NCBI GenBank assembly: GCA_020073605.1
Contig: JAIQEW010000016.1
Span: 22,618 to 86,617, forward strand
Direction: 5' to 3'
DNA length: 64,000 bases
Source of the DNA: Terriglobia bacterium
GTDB lineage: Bacteria; Acidobacteriota; Terriglobia; Acidiferrales; UBA7541
This document shows, one piece after another, positions 1 through 8,114 of the stretch (its first letter is position 1; each line of letters begins with the position of its first letter). The notes below the pieces were generated by a model, which was not told where the DNA came from, made no database searches, and saw only the letters and a program-made list of their open reading frames with translations. Both the position numbers and the translations under genes were made by a program.

Positions 1-360
1 TTCCCCCAAAGCAAAGCCCCACGCGATCCTCTTGTCGTTGTCGGCTAGTTTCAACTCGGTCTCCAGCCAGCGGCCGTCGTTGAAGGCGCGCATGTGGTAG
101 GCTCCAGCCTCGTCATCGTAAGAAACGATTCCCAGCGCTTGCAGTATCAGCTTCCCATCCGCCTTGTTGCGCCCAATCCCTTCGATCGTCAGAAGCAGCC
201 CATCCAGCTTGTACGCGGCTTCCTCCGTCTGGACCAATTCCATCTCTCCTGACGGGCGCAGCACGCGAGCCTCTCCCGACCATTTTCCAACCAGGAAGGC
301 GAGCTTCTTCATTGCTGCGCGCTGCGATTCGGTGTCCGGCACTCGCGGTTGCTGAGCCAT
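1..360 (-). CDS. Conserved hypothetical protein, DUF1579/calycin-like, C-terminus cut by window edge
   Basis: The minus strand is open from an ATG at 358-360 to the window edge, giving 120 visible residues beginning MAQQPRVPD. The segment KLAFLVGKWSGEARV near residue 19, followed by alternating beta-rich stretches, resembles small secreted or cytosolic beta-barrel families (DUF1579 or nitrobindin-like) that open with a LxFLxGxWxGEG motif. No signal peptide or catalytic residue is visible. The gene runs off the left edge, so its length and stop are unknown. It is divergent from nothing close by: the next gene (423-1724) is on the same strand and upstream of it. Family assignment is tentative; the reading frame itself looks real because of its even composition. 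Confidence 0.6.
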   Translation of the reverse strand, partial: MAQQPRVPDTESQRAAMKKLAFLVGKWSGEARVLRPSGEMELVQTEEAAYKLDGLLLTIEGIGRNKADGKLILQALGIVSYDDEAGAYHMRAFNDGRWLETELKLADNDKRIAWGFALGE

Positions 361-422
361 GCGTGGGACCAACTTATCACATGAAGCGAAGATACCGCGC
401 TGAAGACCTGGCGTTAAACCGT

Positions 423-1724
423 TCAAGGACGACCTTGGGCTGATGCGGGAGCCTGAGGCGGATGATTTTGGGCGAGCGCGGGGCGGTTCGGCGTCAGCTG
501 CGGCATCTGGGCGAGCGCGCGGTCGCGCGCGGCAGCGAATTCGCCCCAGTCGCGTCGCGCGACCGGGTCCGAAGGCGGCAGCGGCAGCCGCTCGAAGTTC
601 AAGAATTGCCCGCGCAGCTCGATGCGGAAATCGAGATGCGGGCCGGTGGCGAGTCCGGTCATCCCGACGAGCCCGATGCGCTGGCCCTGCTCGACGCGCT
701 GCCCCGGGCGCACCGCGATCCGCGAGAGGTGCATGTAGTAGGTGGTGTAGCCGTTCGAGTGCTGCACCTTGACGAGATTGCCGTCGCCGCCTTTTCTTCC
801 CGCGAAAATCACGCGGCCGTCGCCGATCGTCTGCACCGGAGTGCCGGTGGGCGCGCCGTAGTCGATTCCGAGGTGCGCGCGATACTGCTTCAGGATCGGA
901 TGGAAGCGGTGGAGGCTGAAATGCGACGTGATCGGCGCGGCGAATTTCAGCGGCGAATGCAGGAACGCCTTCTTCATCGACTTCCCTTCCGGCGTGTAGT
1001 ACGCGGGCGCGCCCGTGGGTCCGCGGAACAGGATGGCGCGATAGGCGTGGCCGGCGTTGTCGTATTCGGCGGCGAGGATGCGGCCGTAGTCCACGAGCGT
1101 GCCGTTCGCGAGCGTCTTTTTCTCGACCACCACGCGGAACGTGTCGCCCGGGCGCGGGTCGGTGTAGAAATCGAGATCCCATCCGAAGATGGCGGCGAGG
1201 CGCATCGCGAGTTCCGGTTTTTCGCCGGCGTCCACGATTCCCTGGAATAGCGAGTCGTCGATTTCACCGCCGACGCCCACCGTTTCGGTGTGCGAAGGTA
1301 TCGTCTCGATTTCCGAATGGAAGTCGTCGCCCTGTGGCGCGATGGAGAGAACGCGGTCCGCGTCGATGCTGTAGCGGACCTCGCGCAGATCGCCGAGCAC
1401 GGAGCGTCCGACGTCGAGTTCGTTTCCGGCGCGCAGATGGCGCAGGTCGAAGACGGGCTGCGCGGCGGCCGCGAGGCGCGCGGTGGTCGGCGAATCGATT
1501 CCGAGCCCATGCAGAAACACGGAGAATGGCCGGCCCGACGGCACGATGCGTTTGGTGAAGAGGACAACCTGCTGCTGGATGCGCAGCGCTTCGTCGCGCG
1601 CGAGCGAGGCTTCGGTCGAGCCCCGCCTTTCGGCGGAGTAACGCACGTAGTACGACGCGCCGATGCACGCCGCCGCAACCAACGCAAAACTCGTCCAGAA
1701 AATCAGTCTCTTCAGATTCGCCAT
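423..1724 (-). CDS. Membrane-anchored M23 (LytM-type) murein endopeptidase
   Basis: This 433-residue protein should cut peptidoglycan cross-links in the periplasm. An N-terminal hydrophobic anchor spans about residues 7-27. An OapA/LysM-like module follows (about 50-110), then an M23 peptidase domain (about 265-390). Visible M23 motifs are HLGIDYG (H284, D288), TTYYMHL (H332) and GPHLDFRI (H363, D365). Position 365 is usually the second His of an HxH zinc motif, so this copy carries HxD. The ATG at 1724 was preferred over an ATG 15 codons upstream because GGAGG/GGGG lies just before it and the anchor begins at once. The last 40 residues are Pro/Ala-rich. Function is confident; substrate bond is not known. 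Confidence 0.88.
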   Translation of the reverse strand: MANLKRLIFWTSFALVAAACIGASYYVRYSAERRGSTEASLARDEALRIQQQVVLFTKRIVPSGRPFSVFLHGLGIDSPTTARLAAAAQPVFDLRHLRAGNELDVGRSVLGDLREVRYSIDADRVLSIAPQGDDFHSEIETIPSHTETVGVGGEIDDSLFQGIVDAGEKPELAMRLAAIFGWDLDFYTDPRPGDTFRVVVEKKTLANGTLVDYGRILAAEYDNAGHAYRAILFRGPTGAPAYYTPEGKSMKKAFLHSPLKFAAPITSHFSLHRFHPILKQYRAHLGIDYGAPTGTPVQTIGDGRVIFAGRKGGDGNLVKVQHSNGYTTYYMHLSRIAVRPGQRVEQGQRIGLVGMTGLATGPHLDFRIELRGQFLNFERLPLPPSDPVARRDWGEFAAARDRALAQMPQLTPNRPALAQNHPPQAPASAQGRP

Positions 1725-1905
1725 GCGCTCGCCCCGCCTCCGTTCAAAGGAGTCGGCAGCATAGCCCATGACTCGCGCGATAGAAAAGCGAAAATCCGCC
1801 CGCGTGCGCCAAGGCCGTTAACAGGGGAAGCGTGAAGAGCTTGCCCCGGGTCCACCGCTGCGGGCCGAGGGGTGGTCAGTCCTCAAGAGTGGAAAAGAGT
1901 TAAGC

Positions 1906-1936
1906 GCCCCACCCTTTGCTGCGCAAAGGATGGGCC
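1906..1936. repeat. Palindromic repeat, GCCCCACCCTTTGC family
   Basis: An imperfect inverted repeat: GCCCCACCCTTTGC pairs with GCAAAGGATGGGC across a short loop. Related copies occur at 2925-2952 and 11712-11746, so this is probably a dispersed intergenic element. It lies between the M23 and protease genes, both on the minus strand, and could fold in RNA downstream of the protease gene. There is no clear T-tract. Confidence 0.55.
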
Positions 1937-1994
1937 ATCCGCCGATTCCAGTTCTGGCGGAGTGCTTGTATCGCTGTGAGTCATTCCACGTCCG

Positions 1995-2885
1995 TTACGG
2001 CCGAGGAAAAAAGGCGGAGACGAAATTTGAAGAAGTCAAAGCGGCGACCTCGCTGCCATACCAAATAGCGTTGAGCCCTGATGTGTTTCCGGGGAGATTG
2101 ATTTCTCCGGAATTAACTCCGAGAAAAAAGAAATGGTAGTCGCCATACACGGCAGCGCCGGACGTCCTCATTACGTTGCTCGGCGCAGTCAGCACAGGGC
2201 TTCCGCTCGTTCCAGGATGAAGGCGTGCGTCAACCAGAAAATAGGGCCTCCCCTGAAATGGCGTCGGATAATAGCTCGCAACCGCTCCTGTCCTCACGAC
2301 CGGATAGTTGTGTAAAGCGTCGGAAAATCCGAAAGGATAGCCAACAATCATCAGTTCATCGCCCGGGCTGATGACGAGATCATTGGGAGGTAGAAATTTT
2401 GGCGATAATGAGATAAGGACAAAGCGCAGCATATCTGGCTTGGATAGTTCAATCGCAACCAGATCGACGCCGGGCTTCTCTCTCCAAACCGACTTATTGT
2501 CGCGGTATAGGGCAATCTCGTAATCTTCGTTTTGAGTGTGATCCTGTGAGTTGATGTGAAGTCTAACGCGAAGCTTGTCGGGGAAAAAGTGCTCCCCTTC
2601 GACCCGCACTACGTGCCGGTTTGTCACTAGGAACAGCTTCCCGTCGTTTTCAAAAAAGAAACCGGTCGCTGTTCCTAATCTGGATGGTCCACACCATATT
2701 TCAATTGGAGTAACCATCAGAAATACTTGATCGACAAATTGCTGGAGGGTCTGAGGAGGTTGGTTTTGCGGCGCTACTTTGGCAGCGAACGCCGCTGGAG
2801 GTGGAAAATGATGCTCCTTCGCCTTAGCAACAGATGCGAGCGTGAAGAGGAAGATCGTGGCCGCGAAAATGGATGTCTTTTTCAT
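1995..2885 (-). CDS. Exported trypsin-like serine protease
   Basis: A 296-residue protein with a Sec signal peptide (MKKTSIFAATIFLFTLASVA, likely cut near residue 22). It has a chymotrypsin-fold core. The catalytic triad can be read as H91 in VTNRHVV, D141 in GVDLVAIEL and S227 in HPGTSGSP. GTATGFFF just before the His motif is the usual first strand of the HtrA/trypsin-like 'Trypsin_2' family. No PDZ domain follows, so it is not a canonical DegP. The coding DNA is visibly less GC-rich than the flanks, with more A- and T-ending codons, which suggests a different history. A palindromic repeat sits about 40 bases upstream of the start. Confidence 0.82.
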   Translation of the reverse strand: MKKTSIFAATIFLFTLASVAKAKEHHFPPPAAFAAKVAPQNQPPQTLQQFVDQVFLMVTPIEIWCGPSRLGTATGFFFENDGKLFLVTNRHVVRVEGEHFFPDKLRVRLHINSQDHTQNEDYEIALYRDNKSVWREKPGVDLVAIELSKPDMLRFVLISLSPKFLPPNDLVISPGDELMIVGYPFGFSDALHNYPVVRTGAVASYYPTPFQGRPYFLVDARLHPGTSGSPVLTAPSNVMRTSGAAVYGDYHFFFLGVNSGEINLPGNTSGLNAIWYGSEVAALTSSNFVSAFFPRP

Positions 2886-2924
2886 GCGCGCCGACTCCCA
2901 GCACTATAACAGAACTACCGGGTG

Positions 2925-2952
2925 CCCCATCCTTCGCGACGCGAAGGATGGA
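2925..2952. repeat. Palindromic repeat, GCCCCATCCTTCGC family
   Basis: A perfect 11-base stem: CCATCCTTCGC (2927-2937) and GCGAAGGATGG (2941-2951), with a three-base loop. It matches the motif at 1906-1936 and 11712-11746. It is upstream of the protease start, so it is unlikely to be that gene's terminator. Confidence 0.6.
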
Positions 2953-3019
2953 GATTCTTCTCCTCCGTTCGGTTCCTCGGCCCCCTGCGGAGATAACGTC
3001 GCCCACCTGAACGTGGCCG

Positions 3020-3057
3020 CCCCGATGCAAGATCGGGGCGCAGCCCTTCGGCTGCGC
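3020..3057. repeat. Two abutting hairpins
   Basis: CCCCGAT (3020-3026) pairs with ATCGGGG (3032-3038), and GCGCAGCC (3038-3045) pairs with GGCTGCGC (3050-3057) over a CTTC loop. The two perfect stems share a base. No T-tract follows, so a terminator role is not favoured; a REP-like element is more likely. Confidence 0.55.
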
Positions 3058-3119
3058 TCAGGACAAGAAAGCGCACTACTAGCACAGTGCCTACGGACTT
3101 CAGGATTCCTGTTCCACGT

Positions 3120-3380
3120 TTACTTGCTAGCTACGTCAAACGGATCGCCTGCCTGCAATTCCCACACGAGATACCGATAACACGCTTCTTTATCAAAGAG
3201 TTGCGAGCGAGGCGACACTGGGACTGCCAGTAGGAAATTCGTACTAGGTACCCGTACGAGTCGGACTATTACGGCTTGCGGTCCATTTTGGGACACTTGC
3301 GTCACGAATATGTGGGCTCCGCAGGAGATTTCTGTAGTCCAACATGCCAAGAGTTCCGCCAGCACCACTTTGCGGATCAT
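3120..3380 (-). CDS. Doubtful small hypothetical ORF
   Basis: An 86-codon minus-strand frame from the ATG at 3380, beginning MIRKVVLAELLACWTTE. Composition is protein-like (mixed hydrophobic and charged residues, two Cys, several Trp/Tyr). There is no recognisable domain, no convincing ribosome binding site and no operon partner. It may be a remnant or chance frame. Listed because it is the only plausible coding segment in this gap. Confidence 0.2.
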   Translation of the reverse strand: MIRKVVLAELLACWTTEISCGAHIFVTQVSQNGPQAVIVRLVRVPSTNFLLAVPVSPRSQLFDKEACYRYLVWELQAGDPFDVASK

Positions 3381-3513
3381 GAAGTTGGCATGGTCTATCG
3401 GCGAGCCGTCGCGCGCCGATGCGCCGCGTGACGCCTCCACACGTTGTATAGGCGCCCCTCCGTTGAGTCGAAAAGTGACCGCTAATTTCGACCCACTCGT
3501 TTCGCCGCTGAGG

Positions 3514-3975
3514 ATGCAGGTACACGGGCGCCGCGAACGCGGCTTCACGCTCGTGGAGCTGCTGATAGCCATGTCGATTATCGTGACGCTTGCCACGATG
3601 GCCATACCCTCCATGTTGGCAGCTATCAACTTCGCAAAGGTCGGGAAGGCGACGGGCGATATACGCACGCTCGAAACCGAGATCTTCGAATACCAGATAT
3701 CGTTCGGACAACTGCCGGATGATCTTTCCCAGATCGGCCGGCCGAATATGCTCGATCCCTGGGGCACTCCCTATCAATACTTGAATCACGCCACCATGAG
3801 GGGGAACGGGGCGGCACGGAAGGACCGCTTCCTCGTGCCTCTCAATTCCGATTACGACTTGTACAGCGACGGCCAAGACGGACAAAGCTCAGCGCCGATC
3901 ACTGCCAGCAAGAGCCAGGATGACATCATCCGCGCGAGCGACGGCGCGTATGTGGGACTGGCGTCGCAGTTCTAA
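3514..3975 (+). CDS. Type II secretion pseudopilin-like protein (GspG type)
   Basis: A 153-residue prepilin. It starts MQVHGRRERGFTLVELL, a class III signal: a short basic leader, cleavage after Gly, then Phe and the conserved Glu at mature position 5. A hydrophobic helix runs to about residue 35. The C-terminal DPWGTPYQY motif and the acidic segment near SDGQDG are typical of GspG-like major pseudopilins. The start was set at 3514 because the leader must be short; the frame is open further upstream. Its stop overlaps the start of the HD-GYP gene by one base (TAATG), which implies translational coupling. No other type II secretion gene is in the window, so it may belong to an unlinked assembly system. 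Confidence 0.85.
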   Translation: MQVHGRRERGFTLVELLIAMSIIVTLATMAIPSMLAAINFAKVGKATGDIRTLETEIFEYQISFGQLPDDLSQIGRPNMLDPWGTPYQYLNHATMRGNGAARKDRFLVPLNSDYDLYSDGQDGQSSAPITASKSQDDIIRASDGAYVGLASQF

Positions 3976-6119
3976 TGCCGACAACCATGAAAATTGACAC
4001 GACATTTCTCCGCAGCAAGTTGGGCCGAAGAATCTTCGCACTCTTCGTTTTGTGCGCTTTGGTGCCCGTCACGCTACTCGCGGCGATCTCGTTCTGGAAC
4101 GTCAACAAGCAGCTCCGGGAGCAAAATCGCGAGCAACTCCGCGAAGCCAGCCACGAGAACGGGATGGCCATCTACGAGCGGCTGACCTTCCTGGAATCGG
4201 ATATGAAGCTGATGGCCTCCCATCCGGATATGGGATCGGAGGCCATCGCTCTGCCGAGCAAATATGAAACAAATCGCGACCGCCGATTCTTGGGGCTGGA
4301 GCTCACGTCGGAGGATGGTCGTCACCAGCTTCTCTTCGGCAAGATTTCATCGCAATTTGCTTTGGCGCCCGGCGAGCTCGATTATCTGCGCTCGGGCAAG
4401 AGTGTGCTTTCCACACGGACCTGCGCCGGCACGGGCGTTTGTGTATTTCTGATCCGACAGGCGGATCCCTCGCAGCCTCACCGGGGAGTCCTGGTGGCGG
4501 AAATTCTGCCTTCCTATTTGCTGGGAGCCGAAAACATTCTGGAGAACAGGGACGTCTGTATCGCGGATGAGCAGGGGCGCACGATTTCGTGCTCGGGCGA
4601 AACCCCTTCGTCATTCCCTTCCATGATTTCCAGTTCCGTCGCCGGTCAATTTCAATGGACGCAAAACGGAAAAGACTACCAGGCCGATTTCTGGAACCTC
4701 TTTTTGAAGCCTAGTTTCTACACCAATCATTGGACCATCATCGCGAGCGAAGCAAAAGACGACGTGCTTGCACCGGTCGCCCATTTCAAGCGAATCTTCC
4801 TGCTCGTGGTGTTGCTGGCCCTGTGGGTAGTGCTTCTTCTCAGTCTCATTCAGATCCGCCGCAACCTCGTACCTCTCAGCGAGCTTCATGAAGGGACGCG
4901 GCACATTGCCAGAGGCGATTTTCAGCGCCGCGTGACCGTCAAGAGCGGCGATGAATTCGAGGACTTGGCCAAGTCTTTCAATTCCATGGCGGGCCGCATC
5001 GAGAAACAGTTCAATACGCTCCAGACGAAAAACGCCATCGATCGGGCCATACTTTCCTCGTGGGACGCGGAGCGAATCGTCACCGCGCTGCTCGCTCAAC
5101 TGCGCTCCATTCTGCCCTACAAGTTTGCCTGCGTGAGTCTCGCGGAACACAATTCCCCCACCCGCACCGTGAGCTATCTCAGCTCAGCCGACTCCGGCGA
5201 CAAACCGGCTGCAGAGGTGATCGACCTTCCTGACGAGGATATCCACGAGCTGCTTGCGCATCCTGAAATCAACGTCATCGCTGTGAGCGATCATTGCCCG
5301 CAATTCCTGTCGCCCCTCGTTTCGCGCGGGATGCGATTCTTTCTCGTTGCGCCTGTTATCGTCCGCGGCAAACTTTCCGCCATTGTTTCCCTTGGCGATG
5401 ACAAGGGCCCGATCTGGACGGAAGAAGACACGCGCCAGGCGCGGCAGGTAGCGGATCAGGTCGGCGTGGCTTTGTCCAACGCGCACCTGGTGGCAGATTT
5501 GCAGGATCTCAACCTGGGCACTCTCACGGCCCTGGCCCGCGCCATCGACGCCAAGTCTGGTTGGACTGCGGGCCACTCCGAGCGCGTTACTAACATGGCG
5601 CTGGCGATCGCTCGCGAGATGCAATTGCCGCAGAGGGACCTGGACATCCTGCATCGCGGCGGCCTGCTTCACGATATCGGGAAGATCGGAGTTTCTGCCG
5701 ACCTCCTGGACAAACCAGGCAGGCTGACGGATGAGGAGACGGCGAAGGTTCGAGAGCACGTCGAAATTGGCAAGCGCATCCTCGAACCGATCGCCAGCTT
5801 CGTCGAGTGCATGCCGATCGTTCTACAGCACCATGAATGGTTCGATGGCTCCGGCTACCCGCACGGGCTTGCTGGTGAAGAAATCAGCCTCCACGCCCGC
5901 ATCTTCGCCGTCGCGGATTGCTACGACGCGATGATTTCCGATCGACCCTACCGTCGAGGCTTACCGCTCGACCGAGTACTTGATGCTTTGCGAAAAGGCG
6001 CCGGGACGCAATTCGACCCAACGACAGTGGAAGCCTTCTTTCGCGCGATCGCCCACGACCACGATGCGGGAGAAAGCGGCAGTGTCGCTGCATCGCTTTC
6101 GCCTGTTGTGGCAAGTTGA
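3975..6119 (+). CDS. Membrane HAMP-GAF-HD-GYP cyclic-di-GMP phosphodiesterase
   Basis: A 714-residue sensor enzyme predicted to hydrolyse cyclic-di-GMP. Domains in order: TM helix about 18-42, an extracytoplasmic sensor region to about 270, a second TM helix about 272-294, HAMP about 295-350, GAF about 360-505 and HD-GYP about 525-700. HD-GYP signatures are intact: SERV near 534, LLHDIGKIG (H566, D567), QHHEWFDGSGYP near 619-629 and VADCYDAM. The start ATG overlaps the stop of the pseudopilin gene by one base, so both are likely read from one transcript. That arrangement suggests local control of a pilus-like system by this enzyme, which is inference. The external ligand is unknown. Confidence 0.92.
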   Translation: MPTTMKIDTTFLRSKLGRRIFALFVLCALVPVTLLAAISFWNVNKQLREQNREQLREASHENGMAIYERLTFLESDMKLMASHPDMGSEAIALPSKYETNRDRRFLGLELTSEDGRHQLLFGKISSQFALAPGELDYLRSGKSVLSTRTCAGTGVCVFLIRQADPSQPHRGVLVAEILPSYLLGAENILENRDVCIADEQGRTISCSGETPSSFPSMISSSVAGQFQWTQNGKDYQADFWNLFLKPSFYTNHWTIIASEAKDDVLAPVAHFKRIFLLVVLLALWVVLLLSLIQIRRNLVPLSELHEGTRHIARGDFQRRVTVKSGDEFEDLAKSFNSMAGRIEKQFNTLQTKNAIDRAILSSWDAERIVTALLAQLRSILPYKFACVSLAEHNSPTRTVSYLSSADSGDKPAAEVIDLPDEDIHELLAHPEINVIAVSDHCPQFLSPLVSRGMRFFLVAPVIVRGKLSAIVSLGDDKGPIWTEEDTRQARQVADQVGVALSNAHLVADLQDLNLGTLTALARAIDAKSGWTAGHSERVTNMALAIAREMQLPQRDLDILHRGGLLHDIGKIGVSADLLDKPGRLTDEETAKVREHVEIGKRILEPIASFVECMPIVLQHHEWFDGSGYPHGLAGEEISLHARIFAVADCYDAMISDRPYRRGLPLDRVLDALRKGAGTQFDPTTVEAFFRAIAHDHDAGESGSVAASLSPVVAS

Positions 6120-6161
6120 TTTTTGATTTTCGGGTACGACGGCATTGGATTGGGAGAGCCG

Positions 6162-6563
6162 ATGAGTACAGGAAAGAAAATGGAGAGGCGGACCCGGTGG
6201 TTAGTAATTCTTGCGCTGGCCACTCTGCTGATTCTCGTCTTTAGCTATGTGAAGTTTCGCCGCGTGACCGTGCCGCCTGAACTCGTCGGCACGTGGCGAA
6301 CGACCAGCGTCGCGTATGCGGAGCACCCCTTCGAGATTGGACTCGCCAGCATCAATTTCGGAACGGGGGTAGGCACGGTCTCGACCGGCTTCATCGACGA
6401 TATCCAGTCCACAGTCGAGAATGGCAAGACTCTTTACACCATCTTCTATTCGGTCGATGGCACGCACGATCAAGTCTCTTTCTACTATGACGGAAGCGAC
6501 GGCCAAACCATCCAGTTTAAGAATCAAAGCCAGGTCGTTTGGAAGAAAGATAACGGCAGCTAG
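6162..6563 (+). CDS. Small single-span membrane-anchored hypothetical protein
   Basis: A 133-residue protein starting MSTGKKMERRTRWLV with one TM helix at about 12-32 (LVILALATLLILVFSYV), positive inside, then a soluble domain outside. The external part begins with PPELVGTWRTTSVAYA, reminiscent of lipocalin-like or TIGR03067-type 'VGTW' domains, and is rich in beta-forming residues. The ATG at 6162 is preceded by GGGAG at a good distance; an upstream in-frame ATG at 6123 lacks one. It follows the HD-GYP gene by 42 bases on the same strand and may be the third gene of that operon. Function unknown. Confidence 0.65.
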   Translation: MSTGKKMERRTRWLVILALATLLILVFSYVKFRRVTVPPELVGTWRTTSVAYAEHPFEIGLASINFGTGVGTVSTGFIDDIQSTVENGKTLYTIFYSVDGTHDQVSFYYDGSDGQTIQFKNQSQVVWKKDNGS

Positions 6564-7135
6564 CAGGATGATGGCATATCGCTAGTTCCACTCGCAGTTC
6601 AGCTCTTTGTACAGCCAGTCCTGGTCCCCGTCCTTTTCTGCCCCTTTCCTGTACTTTCCACGCGCGCGGATTCTGGTAGCGTCATTGTGGCGATATGCAG
6701 AATGAAAACCAATTCGGCGCGGCAAGCGGAAAGGCGCAGCAAGCGGCGCCCCTACTGGGACGAACCCGGGCGGTCCCTTCCCAGCGTCAAGCCTCCAGCG
6801 TCAAGCGTCCAGAGTCTAATCGCCAATTCATCCAGTTATTAGAACTGGGGCTATCTGACGGAAAACAAAGGATGGGGAGTGATTCTAATCGCCAACCCGA
6901 CGAGGGTTGGCATCCCGACACCTCGGGACGCCAATCTTTCAAGCAGCCGACCCGCACGCGCACAGACAGGAGTGTCTGTGCCACAAAAGCAGGGATAGAA
7001 AGTTGGGCACGGAGTGGTGGAAACGTGCACCCATGGCAAATGGCCGGGTGCTATCATTTTTTCGAGGCGCCTTTTTTCGAGGCGCGTTTCCGAAACGCAG
7101 CGTCAAGGAATTGCCCGTCGGAGGACGGGGTGACC
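6564..7135. other. Repeat-rich non-coding gap upstream of pilZ-like gene
   Basis: This 572-base gap has one open plus-strand frame, but its translation is low-complexity and unlike a protein, so it is treated as non-coding. It contains a near-tandem CCAGCGTCAAGC repeat (about 6781-6812), hairpins CCAACCC/GGGTTGG (about 6892-6910) and TCCCGA/TCGGGA (about 6913-6928), the CACAGACA palindrome (6961-6980) and a doubled TTTTTCGAGGCGC (about 7057-7086). The last pair lies just before the pilZ-like start. No promoter was assigned. Confidence 0.5.
6961..6980. repeat. Perfect CACAGACA hairpin
   Basis: CACAGACA (6961-6968) and TGTCTGTG (6973-6980) form a perfect 8-base stem over GGAG, followed by CCAC. 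The same arms and the same TGTCTGTGCCAC end recur at 8048-8104, on the other side of the PilZ gene. Confidence 0.6.
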
Positions 7136-7978
7136 ATGTCCTCAGCAGCGAGAGACCCCGGCATGGACAAGCGCCGGAGTTCACGCGTCGTGCAGGCCCT
7201 GCCGATCAAGGTGCAGGGTGTGGACGCGCTCCACGAGCCGTTCACGGAGCTGACCAGCACCGTGATGGTGAGCTGCCACGGGTGCAAATACCAATCGAAA
7301 CACTACGTGCCGAAAGGCTCGACGGTCACGCTGCAAATTCCCCGCGCCAATCCCGCGTACGGACCGCGTACGATCAACGGAAATGTGATCTGGGTCCAGC
7401 GGCCGCGCCACGCACACGAACTCCTGCACATCGGATTGGAATTCGAGACCGCCGGAAACGTCTGGGACATTCCGGCGGCGCCGGAGGATTGGTTTCCCGT
7501 GCCCGGCGAACCGGAGCCTGTAATCGAAGTGGCTGTCCCGGAGGAGGCAACTCCGATGGACGCGGCGCCGAACCGCGTGAAGGTCGTGTCGTGGGATTTG
7601 AGCGAAGTGCGTACGATCGACGAGATTGTCGACGAACAGCCGGCACCGATGCCCGTGGCGCACCACGCGGCGCATCATGCGCCGACGACGCATTCGCAAT
7701 CGCCGGTGACCGCCGAAGCGATGGACGCGCTGCGCCACAAGCTCGACGGGCAGATTCACGATGCGATCGAGCAGGCGCTGCACGCGTCGATCGAGCGGCT
7801 TTCGGATTCGGCGGTGCAGAAGATCGTCGAGCAGGCGGCGGCGCGCGCGGCAGAGATTGTCGAAGCGGCGTGCGAGGCCGCCACCGACCAGTTGGACGCA
7901 AGGATCGAACAAGCGGTCGAGAACGCGGTGAACAACCTCTCCGGCAGGCGCCGGCACCGCTTGAAGCAAAAGAACTAG
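7136..7978 (+). CDS. PilZ-domain protein with long Ala-rich helical tail
   Basis: A 280-residue cytoplasmic protein. The PilZ domain (about residues 12-125) begins with DKRRSSRV, the RxxxR cyclic-di-GMP binding motif; the second motif is unusual, VSCHGCKY, with two Cys. It ends with a VWDIPAAPEDWF segment that matches the tail of the other PilZ protein here (44259-44666). A Pro/His-rich linker follows, then about 80 residues of Ala/Glu-rich amphipathic helix and a basic end (RRRHRLKQKN). The ATG at 7136 was chosen because GGAGG lies 11 bases before it; the upstream open frame is not protein-like. Likely a cyclic-di-GMP receptor, perhaps oligomeric or DNA/RNA-contacting through the tail; the tail role is a guess. 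Confidence 0.78.
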   Translation: MSSAARDPGMDKRRSSRVVQALPIKVQGVDALHEPFTELTSTVMVSCHGCKYQSKHYVPKGSTVTLQIPRANPAYGPRTINGNVIWVQRPRHAHELLHIGLEFETAGNVWDIPAAPEDWFPVPGEPEPVIEVAVPEEATPMDAAPNRVKVVSWDLSEVRTIDEIVDEQPAPMPVAHHAAHHAPTTHSQSPVTAEAMDALRHKLDGQIHDAIEQALHASIERLSDSAVQKIVEQAAARAAEIVEAACEAATDQLDARIEQAVENAVNNLSGRRRHRLKQKN

Positions 7979-8047
7979 GCGCTTTCCCCTCAGCGGATCA
8001 ATCCGAAAAATTCCGCATCCCGCGCCATCGATTTGCAGGCGAAAGAG

Positions 8048-8104
8048 CACAGACACCCTTCGAGCTGCAACGGTGCTCTCAGGGCAAGCGAATGTCTGTG
8101 CCAC
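8048..8104. repeat. Second CACAGACA palindrome, long loop
   Basis: CACAGACA (8048-8055) and TGTCTGTG (8093-8100) are perfect inverted arms; an inner pair GAGCAC/GTGCTC offers a competing fold. It lies between the convergent PilZ and tannase genes. The outer end TGTCTGTGCCAC is identical to the copy at 6973-6984. Confidence 0.55.
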
Positions 8105-8114
8105 GAGAAGAGAC

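Larger units (their letters stand above)
2886..3513. other. Gap with palindromes and one doubtful ORF
   Basis: This 628-base stretch separates the protease gene from the pseudopilin gene. Its left third contains three inverted repeats (see 2925-2952 and 3020-3057). The right part holds only one weak minus-strand ORF (3120-3380). Base composition is lower in GC than the rest of the window. No promoter could be assigned with confidence. Confidence 0.5.

Noticed and set aside
6781..6812. CRISPR-like short repeats
   Set aside because: Only two imperfect adjacent CCAGCGTCAAGC units, no spacers of even length and no cas gene in the window.
6695..7135. N-terminal extension of the PilZ protein by 147 residues
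   Set aside because: The extension covers repeats and hairpins and is not protein-like; a ribosome binding site precedes 7136.
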